A stretch of 64,000 nucleotides of DNA from NCBI GenBank assembly GCA_030157785.1, contig JAOAUC010000040.1:97131-161130 (forward strand), in the 5' to 3' direction. Origin of the DNA: Zoogloea oleivorans. Lineage in GTDB: Bacteria; Pseudomonadota; Gammaproteobacteria; Burkholderiales; Rhodocyclaceae. The translations under genes were made by a program, and so were the position numbers. The notes below the pieces were generated by a model, which saw only the letters and a program-made list of their open reading frames with translations, did no database searches and was not told where the DNA came from. The number at the start of each line of letters is the position of its first letter. Position 1 is the first letter of the stretch. Shown one piece after another: positions 35,357 to 45,215 of the stretch.

Positions 35357-36901
35357 TCAAGCTGCGCGGCGGCGAAAATCCTGGACGCGGAAGCCGAGGG
35401 CGAAGAGCGTGGCGAAATACACCGCCATGCCGCCCACCACAAGGGCACACAGGCGGATCACCCGTTCGATGCCCGAGGCGTGCAGCCAGAGGGCATCCGG
35501 CCCGACACTGAAGTGGATGCAGGCTCCCAGAACGATCATGGCAACCAGCAGCTTGCCGGCAAACTTGCCCCAGCCCGGCTGGGGTTGATAGACACCGCGG
35601 GCACGCAGACCCCGATAGAGCAGGCCGGCATTGATGCACGCCGCCAGGCCGATCGACAGCGCCAGACCCGCGTGTTGCAACCAACCGACGAAAACCAGGT
35701 TCAGCAACTGGGTGACCACCAGGGTGATCAGGCCAATGCGCACCGGGGTGCGGATGTCCTGGCGTGAATAGAAGGCCGGCGCCAGCACCTTCACCAAAAT
35801 CATGCCGGTCAATCCCAGGCTATAGGCCATCAGCGCGGTACGGGTGCCGTAGACGTCGGCAATGCCGAAGGCGCCGTGGTGAAAGAGGGTGGTGATGAGG
35901 GGAATCGCCACCAGGGCCAGGCCGAGGGATGCCGGCAGGGTCAGCATCAGGGTCAGGCGCAGGCCCCAGTCGAGCAGGGCAGAGAACTCGACCGGATTCT
36001 TGTCGGCATGCATTTTCGACAGGCTGGGGAGCAGGATCGTACCCAGCGCCACGCCGAGCATGCCGGCCGGAAACTCCATCAGGCGGTCGGCGTAGTAGAG
36101 CCACGACACGCTGCCGCTGGGCAGGAAGGAGGCGAAGACGGTATTGATCAGCAGCGAGATCTGGCTCACCGAGACGCCCAGGATGGCCGGCGCCATGAGT
36201 TTGAGGATGCGGCGCACGCCGGGGTCGGAAAAGTCGATCGAGAAGCGCGGCAGCATGCCGATCTTCGCCAGCGGACGCAGTTGCAGCAGGACCTGCGCCA
36301 GGCCGCCGAGGAATGCCGCCCAGCCCAGGACCAGGATGGGCGGGTCGAAATAGGGCGCGGCCAGCAGGGCCATGCCGATAAATGAAAGGTTCAGCAGCAC
36401 CGGCGTGAAGGCCGGAATGGCAAAACGGCTCCAGGTGTTGAGGACGCCGCCGGACAGCGCCACCAGCGACATGAAGAAAATGTAGGGGAAGGTGACGCGG
36501 GTCAGCTCGACCGTCAGTGCGAACTTGTGGGCATCCGCCGAAAAGCCGGGCGCCGTAGCGTAGATGATCAGCGGCGCGGCGAAGGCACCGATGACGGAAA
36601 TGATCAGCACCACCAGCCCGAGGGCACTGGCCACATGGCTAACCAGCCGGTGGGCTTCTTCCGGACTGCGTTTATTCTTGTATTCGGCCAGGATCGGTAC
36701 GAAGGCCTGGGAAAAGGCGCCTTCGGCGAACATGCGGCGGAGCAGGTTGGGCAGGCGGAAGGCGACGACGAAGGCGTCCATTTCGACCCCGGCACCGAAG
36801 GCACGGGCCAGAACGAAGTCGCGCACGAAACCGAGGATCCGCGACAGCAGGGTCATGCCGCTGACCGTGGCGAGGGCGCGGAGGAGGTTCATCGAAGCCA
36901 T
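35357..36901 (-). CDS. murJ: Lipid II flippase MurJ
   Basis: A 514-residue inner-membrane protein of the MOP superfamily that flips lipid II for peptidoglycan synthesis. About 14 spans are expected; SGMTLLSRILGFVRDFVLARAFG, AFVVAFRLPNLLRRMFAEGAFSQAFVP and FRGIASIPLIT-like segments identify MurJ. The first ATG (36901) and a second three codons later are both possible starts. It is divergent from accA across 156 bp and lies upstream of the PEBP gene on the same strand. Confidence 0.95.
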   Translation of the reverse strand: MASMNLLRALATVSGMTLLSRILGFVRDFVLARAFGAGVEMDAFVVAFRLPNLLRRMFAEGAFSQAFVPILAEYKNKRSPEEAHRLVSHVASALGLVVLIISVIGAFAAPLIIYATAPGFSADAHKFALTVELTRVTFPYIFFMSLVALSGGVLNTWSRFAIPAFTPVLLNLSFIGMALLAAPYFDPPILVLGWAAFLGGLAQVLLQLRPLAKIGMLPRFSIDFSDPGVRRILKLMAPAILGVSVSQISLLINTVFASFLPSGSVSWLYYADRLMEFPAGMLGVALGTILLPSLSKMHADKNPVEFSALLDWGLRLTLMLTLPASLGLALVAIPLITTLFHHGAFGIADVYGTRTALMAYSLGLTGMILVKVLAPAFYSRQDIRTPVRIGLITLVVTQLLNLVFVGWLQHAGLALSIGLAACINAGLLYRGLRARGVYQPQPGWGKFAGKLLVAMIVLGACIHFSVGPDALWLHASGIERVIRLCALVVGGMAVYFATLFALGFRVQDFRRRAA

Positions 36902-37057
36902 AAGCTGGAAATTAGCGCCAAAAAGGGTCGATGTTAGCGGCTTATTGCGCTATGCAGCAATGCGATTTTCCTCGGTGAACGGGCTTCTGTCCGGCTGTGG
37001 TGCCCGCCTTGCAGGGGGATGGGGTAAAATAGGAAAAAATTCTGTGAGCTCGACCTA

Positions 37058-38026
37058 ATGAAAACAACGTTCCTAGATTTTGAGCAGCCTATCGCGGAGC
37101 TTGAGGCAAAGATCGAAGAACTACGCTTTGTGCAGGATGATTCGGCGGTGGACATCTCCGAGGAGATTGCTCGCCTCGAGCAGAAGAACTACGGCCTGAC
37201 CAAGGACATCTACGGCAAGCTGACGCCTTGGCAGTGCGCGCTGGTGGCACGCCACCCGCAGCGCCCCTACACCCTCGACTACGCAGAGCACATCTTCACG
37301 GATTTCGAGGAGTTGCATGGCGACCGCAGTTTTGCCGACGACAAGGCGATCATCGGTGGTCTGGCCCGTTTCAATGGCCAGTCGTGCATGATCATCGGCC
37401 ACCAGAAGGGCCGGGACACCAAAGAGAAAATCTTCCGCAACTTCGGCATGCCCCGTCCGGAGGGCTATCGCAAGGCCATGCGCCTGATGAAGCTGGCAGA
37501 GAAGTTCGGCATTCCGGTGTTTACCTTCGTGGACACGCCGGGGGCTTATCCGGGTATCGACGCCGAAGAACGCGGCCAGTCGGAAGCCATCGGTCACAAC
37601 CTGTTCGTGATGGCCGAACTGAAGGTGCCTCTCATCTGCACCATCATCGGCGAAGGTGGCTCGGGCGGTGCGCTGGCCATTGCCGTGGGCGACCAGTTGT
37701 TGATGCTGCAGTACTCCACTTACGCAGTGATTTCGCCGGAAGGCTGCGCGTCAATCCTGTGGAAGAGCGCCGAGCGTGCGTCCGATGCGGCAGAAACCAT
37801 GGGTATCACCGCATCCCGTCTGAAGTCCCTGGGTTTGATCGACAAGGTCGTCAATGAGCCCACCGGTGGCGCTCACCGGGATCACCGGGCCATGGCCCAG
37901 AACCTGAAGCGGGCCTTGCAGGACGCGCTACGTCAGGTGTCCGAGCTTTCCCCTTCCGAACTGCTCGAACGTCGCTTCGAGCGTCTGATGAGTTACGGCA
38001 AGTTCAAGGAAATTGCCGTCGACTGA
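37058..38026 (+). CDS. accA: Acetyl-CoA carboxylase carboxyltransferase subunit alpha
   Basis: A 322-residue subunit that, with AccD, transfers the carboxyl group from biotin to acetyl-CoA for fatty acid synthesis. [19 protein letters not shown] opens the protein. [46 protein letters not shown] and [10 protein letters not shown] are standard, as is [22 protein letters not shown] at 37025-37030 may be the -10. It overlaps tilS by 14 bases. Confidence 0.97.
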   Translation: MKTTFLDFEQPIAELEAKIEELRFVQDDSAVDISEEIARLEQKNYGLTKDIYGKLTPWQCALVARHPQRPYTLDYAEHIFTDFEELHGDRSFADDKAIIGGLARFNGQSCMIIGHQKGRDTKEKIFRNFGMPRPEGYRKAMRLMKLAEKFGIPVFTFVDTPGAYPGIDAEERGQSEAIGHNLFVMAELKVPLICTIIGEGGSGGALAIAVGDQLLMLQYSTYAVISPEGCASILWKSAERASDAAETMGITASRLKSLGLIDKVVNEPTGGAHRDHRAMAQNLKRALQDALRQVSELSPSELLERRFERLMSYGKFKEIAVD

Positions 38027-39344
38027 TCCTGTCGCCCTTGTCGCCAGCAACTGGCGACAACTCCCGCCGCCGGCCAGGCACGTTCGGGTCGGCCTGAGCG
38101 GCGGGCTCGATTCCACCGTTCTCCTTCATGTGCTGGCTGGCCTTCGCGAGTCGCTGGGCCTGGTGCTGACGGCTGCCCATGTCCGGCATGGTCTGGTGAG
38201 CGGTGCCGGGGCTTGGGCGGACGTATGTGGCAGGCTGTGCGCGGCGTTGGATGTTCCCTTGGCGGTTTGTGATGTGCAGGTGGATCGCCATCATCCCGGG
38301 GGGCTGGAAGCGGCCGCGCGGGAGGTTCGTCGTGCCGCGCTGCTTGGGCTGGGCGACGAGATTCTGGCGCTGGCCCATCACCGTGACGATCAGGCGGAGA
38401 CGGTCCTGTTCCGGGCGCTCCGCGGGGCTGGCGTGCGGGGGGCGGGCGGCATGCGGTCCTTCTTCAGGCCCGGAACCGGCTCGGCGGGCATCTGGCGTCC
38501 CTTACTGGAGGTGCCGCGTCGTGACCTGCTGGCGTATGCCCGCGAACACGGCCTGAGCTGGATCGAAGATCCGAGCAATGCCGATAGCCGTTTCGCCCGT
38601 AACTTCCTGCGCAACGATGTTCTGCCACTGGTCGAGCAACGCTTTTCCGGTGCCTCGACGGGGTTGGCGCGCATGGGGCGTCTGTGCGGCGAGGCCTCCG
38701 GCCTTCTCGACGACTTGGCGAGCCTCGATCTGGCAACGATGGTGCTTCCCGGTTCGTCCCGTCGTCTCCTTGCGCCGGCCCTGGCGCTCTCCTCCGCACG
38801 CCTGCGCAATGTGTTGCGCAGCGTGCTGGACAGGGCTGGCGAGGCGATGCCTGAGGAAGACCGTCTGTGCGAGATCGAGAGGCAGTTTCGTGAAGCGGGG
38901 GCTGTCGAAGGGGCGCGGATGCCTGTCGGGGCGAGCGCCATCTGCATCTACCGGGATTGCTGGTGGCTGGAGGCTGTTCGCCTCGTGCCTTGTCCGGCTC
39001 GGCTGGGCTGGGATGGAAAGAGCCCCATTGATTGGGCGGCTGGCACGCTGAGTTTCAGTCCGGGCACGGGGCAGGGAATAGCCGTGCTGGCGCTGGCTGG
39101 CCGGGCATGCGAGTTGCGGGCCCGGGCTGGCGGGGAGCGAATGCGGCTCCACGCTGGTGCGCCGTCGCGGAGCCTGAAAAACCTGCTGCAGGAGGCGGGG
39201 ATCCCGCCGTGGCAGCGGGCAAGCCTGCCGCTGTTGTGGATCGGCGGCGAGCTGGCGTGGATTGCCGGGGTGGGGGCGGCGGCAGAGTTTTGCTGCCCGC
39301 CGGATGCGCCGGGCGTGATCCCGGTTTGGTCCGGGCTCGGCTGA
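38013..39344 (+). CDS. tilS: tRNA(Ile)-lysidine synthase
   Basis: A 443-residue enzyme that converts C34 of tRNA-Ile(CAU) to lysidine using ATP and lysine. The PP-loop SGGLDST is at residues 29-35. [21 protein letters not shown] contains the family HHRDDQAET motif, and [24 protein letters not shown] is diagnostic. C-terminal binding domains follow. The start is TTG 38013 within the accA end; no better start is present before the P-loop. Confidence 0.94.
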   Translation: MPSTDPVALVASNWRQLPPPARHVRVGLSGGLDSTVLLHVLAGLRESLGLVLTAAHVRHGLVSGAGAWADVCGRLCAALDVPLAVCDVQVDRHHPGGLEAAAREVRRAALLGLGDEILALAHHRDDQAETVLFRALRGAGVRGAGGMRSFFRPGTGSAGIWRPLLEVPRRDLLAYAREHGLSWIEDPSNADSRFARNFLRNDVLPLVEQRFSGASTGLARMGRLCGEASGLLDDLASLDLATMVLPGSSRRLLAPALALSSARLRNVLRSVLDRAGEAMPEEDRLCEIERQFREAGAVEGARMPVGASAICIYRDCWWLEAVRLVPCPARLGWDGKSPIDWAAGTLSFSPGTGQGIAVLALAGRACELRARAGGERMRLHAGAPSRSLKNLLQEAGIPPWQRASLPLLWIGGELAWIAGVGAAAEFCCPPDAPGVIPVWSGLG

Positions 39345-39347
39345 GTC

Positions 39348-39953
39348 TTATTCCCGCCCGGGGGCGAGGAGCTGGGCCAGTTCCACCGCCGAGCGGACCC
39401 CCATCTTTTCGAAGACCCGCGAGCGATGTACTTCGACGGTGCGCATGGAGATGTTCAGTTCGTCGGCAATCACCTTGTTGAATTTTCCGGCCAGCACCAG
39501 TTGCATCACTTCCTGCTCCCGCGGGGTGAGCTGGGCCAGTCGCCCGGCTACCGTGGCCTGAGATTCCTGTGAGGCCTGCCGGCGGGCATTTGACTCGAGA
39601 GCGCGGACCACCACATCCACCAGCGCGTTGTCCTCGAAGGGTTTTTCAAGAAAATCATAGGCGCCCTTCTTCAGTGCGCCGACCGCCATCGGCACGTCGC
39701 CATGGCCGGTCAGGAAGATGACCGGCAGGGTATTGCCCTGCGCCAGAAGCACGTCGAAGCATTCGAGACCACTCATTTCTCGCATGCGGATATCGAGCAC
39801 GATGCAGCCGCACCAGTCTGGCTGCCAGGCGGCGAGGAATTCCTCGGCCGAGTCCCAGGCCTGAGTCGCCACGTTGCGGGTGCGGCAAAGCCAGGTGAGG
39901 GCATCGCGGATGGCTTCGTCGTCGTCGACGATATGGGCGAGAGGTGTGCTCAT
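39348..39953 (-). CDS. dctR: FixJ-family response regulator, DctR-like
   Basis: A 201-residue response regulator. The receiver domain has acidic residues DDDE near residue 10, the phosphoacceptor in VLDIRMREMSG (about D54), T in LTGHGD and the lysine in EKPF. The C-terminal LuxR/FixJ helix-turn-helix is LTPREQEVMQLVLAGKFNKVIADELNISMRTVEVHRSRVFEKM. The gene overlaps the sensor kinase by four bases and faces the TRAP genes, so it is probably DctR, activating dctPQM. The name is by context. Confidence 0.88.
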   Translation of the reverse strand: MSTPLAHIVDDDEAIRDALTWLCRTRNVATQAWDSAEEFLAAWQPDWCGCIVLDIRMREMSGLECFDVLLAQGNTLPVIFLTGHGDVPMAVGALKKGAYDFLEKPFEDNALVDVVVRALESNARRQASQESQATVAGRLAQLTPREQEVMQLVLAGKFNKVIADELNISMRTVEVHRSRVFEKMGVRSAVELAQLLAPGRE

Positions 39954-41968
39954 GACTGGACGGGAAGGGAGAAGTGGAAAATCGTACCACCTCCGGGGTT
40001 GTCCTCGAAGGTGAGGCGACCGCGATGGAGTTCGGCGATGGAGCGGCAGATGTTGAGGCCCATGCCCATGCCTTCCTCCTTGGTGGTGAAGAAGGGGGCG
40101 AAGAGCTTCTCGGCGACTTCGGGCGGAATGCCCTTGCCCCGGTCGGCGACGCTGAGAATCAGCATGCCTTCCTGCAGGCGCGTGTTCAGGCTGATCCGGC
40201 GTTCGGCGCGGGGGGCGTCGGCCATGGCGTCCATGCCGTTGCGGATGAGGTTGACGGCCACCTGCTCGATCATCACCGGGTCGGCGGCGACAGCGGGAAC
40301 CGGTTCGGCAAGATCCAGCGCAATGCTTACCCCGCGGCGCTGGGCATCCGGCTCCACCAGCCCGACCGCTTCACGGATGATGGCGTTCACATCGACCGGC
40401 TCGCATTTGGGCTCGCTGCGCCGCACGAAGGCGTGCACCCGGCGGATGATCTGGGCGGCCCGCTGGGCCTGCTTGCCGACTTTTTCAAGCACGCCGGTCA
40501 GCTCGGCCGGGGAGATCTCGCCGCGGCCGATCATGTTGAGGCAACCGGTGTTGTAGCTGGAGATGGCGGCGAGGGGCTGGTTGAGCTCGTGGGCCAGGGT
40601 CGAGGCCATTTCGCCCATGGTGACGAGGCGGGCGGTGGCCTGCAGGCGCTCCTGCTGTTGACGGGCCAGATCCTGGGCGCGCTTTTGCTCGGTGACATCC
40701 ACCATCGAGCCCATCCAGCCGATATGCCGTCCGTCCGAGTCGATCAGCGGGGCTTCGATCAGCAGTGCATCGAAGCGCTCTCCGTTACGGCGCATGAGCC
40801 GGATTTCCATTCCCTGGGGCGGCGCATTGCCGCCGAGAACCATCTGGTGGACGGAAAGGGTTTTTTCGAGAGCTTCCGGTGCCCAGTAAGGCATGGGCGG
40901 CATCAGGCCGATCAGCTCGTCGGCGCTCCAGCCGACCATTCGGCAGAACGCCGGATTCACGTAGGTGATCTTGCCGTTCAGGTCGCGGGCCCGCATGCCC
41001 GAGTTGAGGGAGTCTTCCATGGCCTTGCGAAAGGCGTGTTCGGCGCGCAGGGCCTGTTCGGCAGCCTGTCGGCGCTGCATGTGCCGGCGCAGTTGCCACA
41101 GGCTCCACACAATGGCGGTGGCAAGAATGCCAAGAGAGCCCATCAGCAGCAAGGGGATCCAGCGGATCTCGCTCTTGTAGGCCGTGATGTTGAGGTTGAG
41201 ACCGTGTCCGGGCGGCTCGAAGGGGATTTCGTAGGCGAGGGTGGAAAGGGGCGAGACTTTGGATTTGGCGGCGATCTCGGTGCCCAGGTTGTTGGTCACG
41301 GACACCCGGTAACGTTCGGAGAACCACCAGGGGATCTGGCGCGACAGCATGTCGTTGACGGAATACACCCCGACGACCGAGCCGAGGTAGCGCCCACCGT
41401 CGAACACCGGAATATGGACTTCGAACTGGGTCTGGTTCTCGATGACGGCATAGGTGTCGCTGTACGCCGGACGCCCCAGTGAGCGGGCAAGGCGGTAGGT
41501 TGCGGTGGACGGAAAGGTTCCCGAGCTTTCTCCCACCAGGTGATTCTCGGTGTAGGGCGGCTCTGCGCCCCGTACTGCACCGTTTTCATCGAGCCACAGG
41601 ATGCGGATCATGCCGCTTTCCGGGTCGAGTGCGCGCTTGAGGCGGGCTTCGGTGGTGGTATCGGGGTGTTTTCTGGCAAACAGTTGGGGCCCGAGCTGGG
41701 TTAGTTGGGCGTTGTTGCGTTCGAACTGGAAGGACAGGTTCTGTTCCATCCACAGCACATCGTTGATCAGCGTCATGCGCTGCTCCTCGGCGTCCTGTCG
41801 ATGGGTCAGCCACAGCAGTGCGGCCATGGTTGCGATGAACAGCGCCACGGCGGCGTACGGCAGGCTCCAATACCAGCCGGGCGGTGGTGAGGGGGTGGGG
41901 TTTGGCAAGGGATTGAGTATCACTGTTCGGGTAACCTTCTTATCGCCTGAGCGTGCCAACGAGGCCAT
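39950..41968 (-). CDS. dctS: PAS sensor histidine kinase, DctS-like
   Basis: A 672-residue kinase. It has a first membrane span near residue 30 (WSLPYAAVALFIATMAALLWL), a periplasmic sensor domain of about 230 residues and a second span (WIPLLLMGSLGILATAIVWSLW). Next come a PAS domain (GMRARDLNGKITYVNPAFCRMVGWS), the HisKA box MASTLAHELNQPLAAISSY, and HATPase motifs (NLIRNGMDAM, DRGKGIPPE, GMGMGLNICRSI). It is chosen to start at ATG 41968 because GGAAAG lies seven bases upstream; an ATG at 41998 is also open. It probably senses C4-dicarboxylates. Confidence 0.9.
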   Translation of the reverse strand: MASLARSGDKKVTRTVILNPLPNPTPSPPPGWYWSLPYAAVALFIATMAALLWLTHRQDAEEQRMTLINDVLWMEQNLSFQFERNNAQLTQLGPQLFARKHPDTTTEARLKRALDPESGMIRILWLDENGAVRGAEPPYTENHLVGESSGTFPSTATYRLARSLGRPAYSDTYAVIENQTQFEVHIPVFDGGRYLGSVVGVYSVNDMLSRQIPWWFSERYRVSVTNNLGTEIAAKSKVSPLSTLAYEIPFEPPGHGLNLNITAYKSEIRWIPLLLMGSLGILATAIVWSLWQLRRHMQRRQAAEQALRAEHAFRKAMEDSLNSGMRARDLNGKITYVNPAFCRMVGWSADELIGLMPPMPYWAPEALEKTLSVHQMVLGGNAPPQGMEIRLMRRNGERFDALLIEAPLIDSDGRHIGWMGSMVDVTEQKRAQDLARQQQERLQATARLVTMGEMASTLAHELNQPLAAISSYNTGCLNMIGRGEISPAELTGVLEKVGKQAQRAAQIIRRVHAFVRRSEPKCEPVDVNAIIREAVGLVEPDAQRRGVSIALDLAEPVPAVAADPVMIEQVAVNLIRNGMDAMADAPRAERRISLNTRLQEGMLILSVADRGKGIPPEVAEKLFAPFFTTKEEGMGMGLNICRSIAELHRGRLTFEDNPGGGTIFHFSLPVQS

Positions 41969-42007
41969 CGGAGCTTTCCACACTGGGGATGTCCACAATT
42001 GAAAGCG

Positions 42008-42023
42008 TTGATGCGTCCATCAA
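42008..42023. promoter_or_regulatory. Inverted repeat between dctS and dctP, candidate DctR site
   Basis: TTGATG (42008-42013) and CATCAA (42018-42023) form a perfect dyad with a four-base spacer in the 131-bp divergent region between the kinase and TRAP genes. It is not an FNR box because the TTGAT/ATCAA half-sites are six bases apart. Its place suggests a regulator-binding site. Confidence 0.4.
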
Positions 42024-42099
42024 TACTGGGAATGTAGTCTGCCGCAGTCCCGGCTCAGCAGGGATTGCGTGAAAAAACTTCTTATATCGGAGACAAAAA

Positions 42100-43104
42100 A
42101 TGAAACTGCGCACCCTGTTGTTCAGCTTTGCCGCCCTGGGCTTTTGCGCCACGGCTTCGGCTCAGGCCCCGATCGTGATCAAGTTCAGCCATGTGGTGGC
42201 TGCGGATACGCCCAAAGGCAAGGCTTCGGAATTTTTCAAGAAGCGCGCCGAAGAGCTGACCAAGGGCAAGGTCAAGGTTGAGGTTTACGCCAACAGTGCT
42301 CTTTACAAGGACAAGGAGGAGCTCGAGGCCCTGCAACTCGGCGCGGTACAGATGCTGGCCCCGTCACTGGCCAAGTTCGGACCGCTGGGCGTGAAGGAGT
42401 TTGAGGCATTCGATCTGCCTTACATTTTTGATGACTACACGGAGCTGCACCGGGTTACCCAGGGCCCTGTCGGCGCCAGTATCCTGAAAAAGCTCGAACC
42501 CAAGGGTATCGTCGGCCTTGCTTACTGGGACAATGGCTTCAAGTCTTTCTCGGCCAATACGCCGATTCATACCCCGGCAGACCTGAAGGCCAAGAAGCTG
42601 CGCATCCAGTCCTCCAAGGTGCTCGAGGAGGAAATCCGTTCCGTGGGTGGCTTGCCCCAGGTGATGGCGTTCTCCGAGGTGTATCAGGCCCTGCAGACCG
42701 GCGTGGTGGATGGTACCGAGAATCCGCACTCCAACATGTATACCCAGAAGATGCATGAAGTGCAGAAGCACATGACAGTGACTGATCACGGTTACCTGGG
42801 TTACGCGGTCATCGCCAACAAGAAGTTCTGGGACGGCCTGCCGGCCGATGTGCGTGGCCAGCTTGAACAGGCGATGAAGGACTCCACCGTCTACGCCAAC
42901 AAGATCGCCCAGGAAGAGAACGACAAGTCCCTGGAGGCCATCAAGAAGAGCGGCAAGACCCAGATCTACATGCCGACCAAGGAAGAAAAGCTGGCTTTCA
43001 AGAAGGCCATGTTCCCGGTTCATCAGAAGATGGAAGGGCGCATCGGCAAGGATCTGATCCAGTCGATCTACAAGGAAACCGGTTTCGATCCCGCGAAGCT
43101 CTAA
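42100..43104 (+). CDS. dctP: TRAP C4-dicarboxylate-binding protein DctP
   Basis: A 334-residue periplasmic receptor. The Sec signal peptide is residues 1-22 (MKLRTLLFSFAALGFCATAS, then AQA). The mature protein has IKFSHVVAADTPKGKASEFF, LGAVQMLAPSLAKFGPLG and LKAKKLRIQSS, followed by QVMAFSEVYQALQTGVVDGTENPHSNMYTQ with the conserved Arg (LRIQ) and Asn ligands. It binds succinate, fumarate or malate and hands them to DctQM. A stem-loop follows before dctQ. Confidence 0.95.
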   Translation: MKLRTLLFSFAALGFCATASAQAPIVIKFSHVVAADTPKGKASEFFKKRAEELTKGKVKVEVYANSALYKDKEELEALQLGAVQMLAPSLAKFGPLGVKEFEAFDLPYIFDDYTELHRVTQGPVGASILKKLEPKGIVGLAYWDNGFKSFSANTPIHTPADLKAKKLRIQSSKVLEEEIRSVGGLPQVMAFSEVYQALQTGVVDGTENPHSNMYTQKMHEVQKHMTVTDHGYLGYAVIANKKFWDGLPADVRGQLEQAMKDSTVYANKIAQEENDKSLEAIKKSGKTQIYMPTKEEKLAFKKAMFPVHQKMEGRIGKDLIQSIYKETGFDPAKL

Positions 43105-43130
43105 GCCAGCCTGGGTTTTCCGTTTGTAGC

Positions 43131-43157
43131 GCCCTTCATCCAGACCGGGTGAAGGGC
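43131..43157 (+). other. Intercistronic stem-loop between dctP and dctQ
   Basis: GCCCTTCATCC (43131-43141) and GGGTGAAGGGC (43147-43157) form an 11-bp stem with one G:U pair and a five-base loop, without a T-run. Such structures after the binding-protein gene often protect the upstream message, allowing more DctP than DctQM. This is inferred from position. Confidence 0.5.
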
Positions 43158-43222
43158 ATGAAGACGCGCAGCGGCCCTCGGGGCTCGGCACGTCCAATCG
43201 CACATTCCTGCGAGGCTAAATC

Positions 43223-43915
43223 ATGAAATTTCTCAATCACCTCGAAGAGTGGATCATCACGCTTCTGATGGGGAGCGCCACGACGATCATTTTTCTGTCG
43301 GTGGTGCATCGTTACCTGGCAGGGGTCAGCATTCCCGGTCTGCAGGATTGGTTGCTTGGCCTTAACTTCAGTTGGGCTCAGGAGCTGTGCATCATCATGT
43401 TCGTGTGGATGGCCAAGTTCGGTGCCGCCTATGGCGTGCGCACCGGCATCCACGTCGGCGTCGATGTGCTCATCAACCGGCTCAACGACAGCAACCGGTC
43501 CAGATTCATCGTCTTTGGTCTGCTGGCCGGCGCCACCTTCACCGGTATCGTTGCCACGCTGGGAGCCCATTTTGTGTGGGAAAACGGCGCCCATTACGCC
43601 TTTCTGCAGATGACCGGTGCCGAATTTGGCGATGTTCCCGAAGGTCCGACGACGCCCGATCTGGAATGGCCGACCTGGATGGTATATAGCGCCATTCCTC
43701 TTGGCTCCAGCCTGATGTGCTTCCGCTTCCTGCAGGTGACCCTGGGCTTTCTGCGCACCGGTGAGCTGCCGCATCACGACCACGGTCATGTGGATGGCCT
43801 CGACGGCGATGAGCACGTTCCGGACAGTGCCGACGCCTTTGTGATGAACGACAACCTGCATATGCATGATCTGAAGCACAGACAGGTTGGCGATGTGAAG
43901 GGAGACCGCAAATGA
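43223..43915 (+). CDS. dctQ: TRAP transporter small membrane subunit DctQ with His-rich tail
   Basis: A 230-residue protein with four membrane spans: IITLLMGSATTIIFLSVVHRY, ELCIIMFVWMAKFGAAYGVR, FIVFGLLAGATFTGIVATL and YSAIPLGSSLMCFRFLQVTL. WAQELCIIMFVWMAKFGAA is the DctQ signature. After the last span a polar C-terminal tail (about residues 181-230) carries eight histidines in 36 residues (HHDHGH, HMHDLKH). This tail is not typical of DctQ. The gene overlaps dctM by four bases. Confidence 0.92.
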   Translation: MKFLNHLEEWIITLLMGSATTIIFLSVVHRYLAGVSIPGLQDWLLGLNFSWAQELCIIMFVWMAKFGAAYGVRTGIHVGVDVLINRLNDSNRSRFIVFGLLAGATFTGIVATLGAHFVWENGAHYAFLQMTGAEFGDVPEGPTTPDLEWPTWMVYSAIPLGSSLMCFRFLQVTLGFLRTGELPHHDHGHVDGLDGDEHVPDSADAFVMNDNLHMHDLKHRQVGDVKGDRK

Positions 43916-45195
43916 ACGCCGCCATCATCTTTGGCCTGCTGCTGGCCCTGATGCTGACCGGGATGCCGATTTCCATTTCTCTCGGCCTTACCGTTCTCAG
44001 CTTTCTGTTCATGTTCACCGAGGTGCCCCTGGAGTCGGTCGCCCTCAAACTGTTCACCGGGATCGAGAAGTTCGAAATCATGGCGATTCCGTTCTTCATC
44101 CTGGCGGGCAATTTCCTGACCCACGGCGGGGTGGCGAAGCGAATGATCAACTTCGCCTCGTCGATGGTGGGGCATTGGTACGGTGGTCTTGGTCTGGCCG
44201 GCGTGCTGGCCTGTGCGCTGTTCGCGGCGGTGTCCGGGTCCTCCCCGGCAACGGTGGTGGCCATCGGCTCGATTCTGCTGCCGGCCATGACGCGGGCGGG
44301 TTTCCCCAACAAGTTCGGTGCCGGCATCATCACGACGGCGGGGGCCTTGGGCATCCTGATTCCGCCGTCCATCGTGATGGTTATGTACTCGGTGGCGACC
44401 AACACCTCTGTCGGCGCCCTGTTCATGGCCGGCGTGGTGCCGGGGCTGGCCCTGGCGGGCGTTCTTGGCGGGGTAACCTGGTATCGGGCGAGGAAGTTCG
44501 ACTACCCGCGCCAGCCGAAGGCATCGGCAGCCCAGCGCATCAAGGCCTTCCGCGAGTCGATGTGGGGCCTGCTGCTGATCGTCGTGGTGATGGGTGGTAT
44601 CTACACAGGTCTGTTCACGCCGACCGAAGCTGCCGCCATGAGTGCCATGTACGCCTTCGTTGTAGCGGTGTTCGTGTATCGCGACATGCCCTTGAGCGAT
44701 GTGCCGAAGGTGCTGCTCAACTCCGCCAACATGTCGGCAATGCTGCTCTACATCATCACCAATGCGGTGCTGTTCTCTTTCATCATGACCAACGAGAACA
44801 TCCCGCAGGCGCTGGCTGAATGGATGCTTGGCAACGGGCTTGGCGTTGTCGCCTTCCTGCTGGCGGTCAACGTGATGCTGCTGCTGGCCGGCAACTTCAT
44901 GGAGCCCTCGTCCATCGTCCTGATCTTCGCCCCGATCCTGTTTCCGGTCGCCGTAAGGCTCGGAATCGACCCGGTACATTTCGGCATCATCATGGTGGTG
45001 AACATGGAAGTGGGGATGTGTCACCCGCCGGTGGGGCTGAACCTCTACGTGGCGTCGGGCATTACCAAGATGGGTATCACGGAGCTCACGGTGGCTGTCT
45101 GGCCGTGGCTGCTGTCGATGCTGGCCTTCCTGGGCGTCGTGACCTACTGGCCGGGTCTGTCCCTGTGGTTCCCGCGCATGCTCGGGATGATGTAA
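43912..45195 (+). CDS. dctM: TRAP transporter large membrane subunit DctM
   Basis: A 427-residue sodium-driven permease with about 12 spans. FGLLLALMLTGMPISISLGL opens the protein. MAIPFFILAGNFLTHGGVAKRM, FAAVSGSSPATVVAIGSI, GALGILIPPSIVMVMYSV and GLFTPTEAAAMSAMYAFVV are family signatures; MEVGMCHPPVGLNLYVASGI near the end is also typical. It forms the transport channel with DctQ and is followed 20 bases later by a terminator. Confidence 0.96.
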   Translation: MNAAIIFGLLLALMLTGMPISISLGLTVLSFLFMFTEVPLESVALKLFTGIEKFEIMAIPFFILAGNFLTHGGVAKRMINFASSMVGHWYGGLGLAGVLACALFAAVSGSSPATVVAIGSILLPAMTRAGFPNKFGAGIITTAGALGILIPPSIVMVMYSVATNTSVGALFMAGVVPGLALAGVLGGVTWYRARKFDYPRQPKASAAQRIKAFRESMWGLLLIVVVMGGIYTGLFTPTEAAAMSAMYAFVVAVFVYRDMPLSDVPKVLLNSANMSAMLLYIITNAVLFSFIMTNENIPQALAEWMLGNGLGVVAFLLAVNVMLLLAGNFMEPSSIVLIFAPILFPVAVRLGIDPVHFGIIMVVNMEVGMCHPPVGLNLYVASGITKMGITELTVAVWPWLLSMLAFLGVVTYWPGLSLWFPRMLGMM

Positions 45196-45215
45196 TCCAG
45201 TTTTTTGTTTCCACA

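Noticed and set aside
42008..42023. Reading of the dct dyad as an FNR box
   Set aside because: The TTGAT and ATCAA half-sites are separated by six bases, not four.
41990..42099. Sigma-54 promoter for dctP
   Set aside because: A GG-N10-GC pair exists near 42030, but the flanking bases match the -24/-12 consensus poorly.
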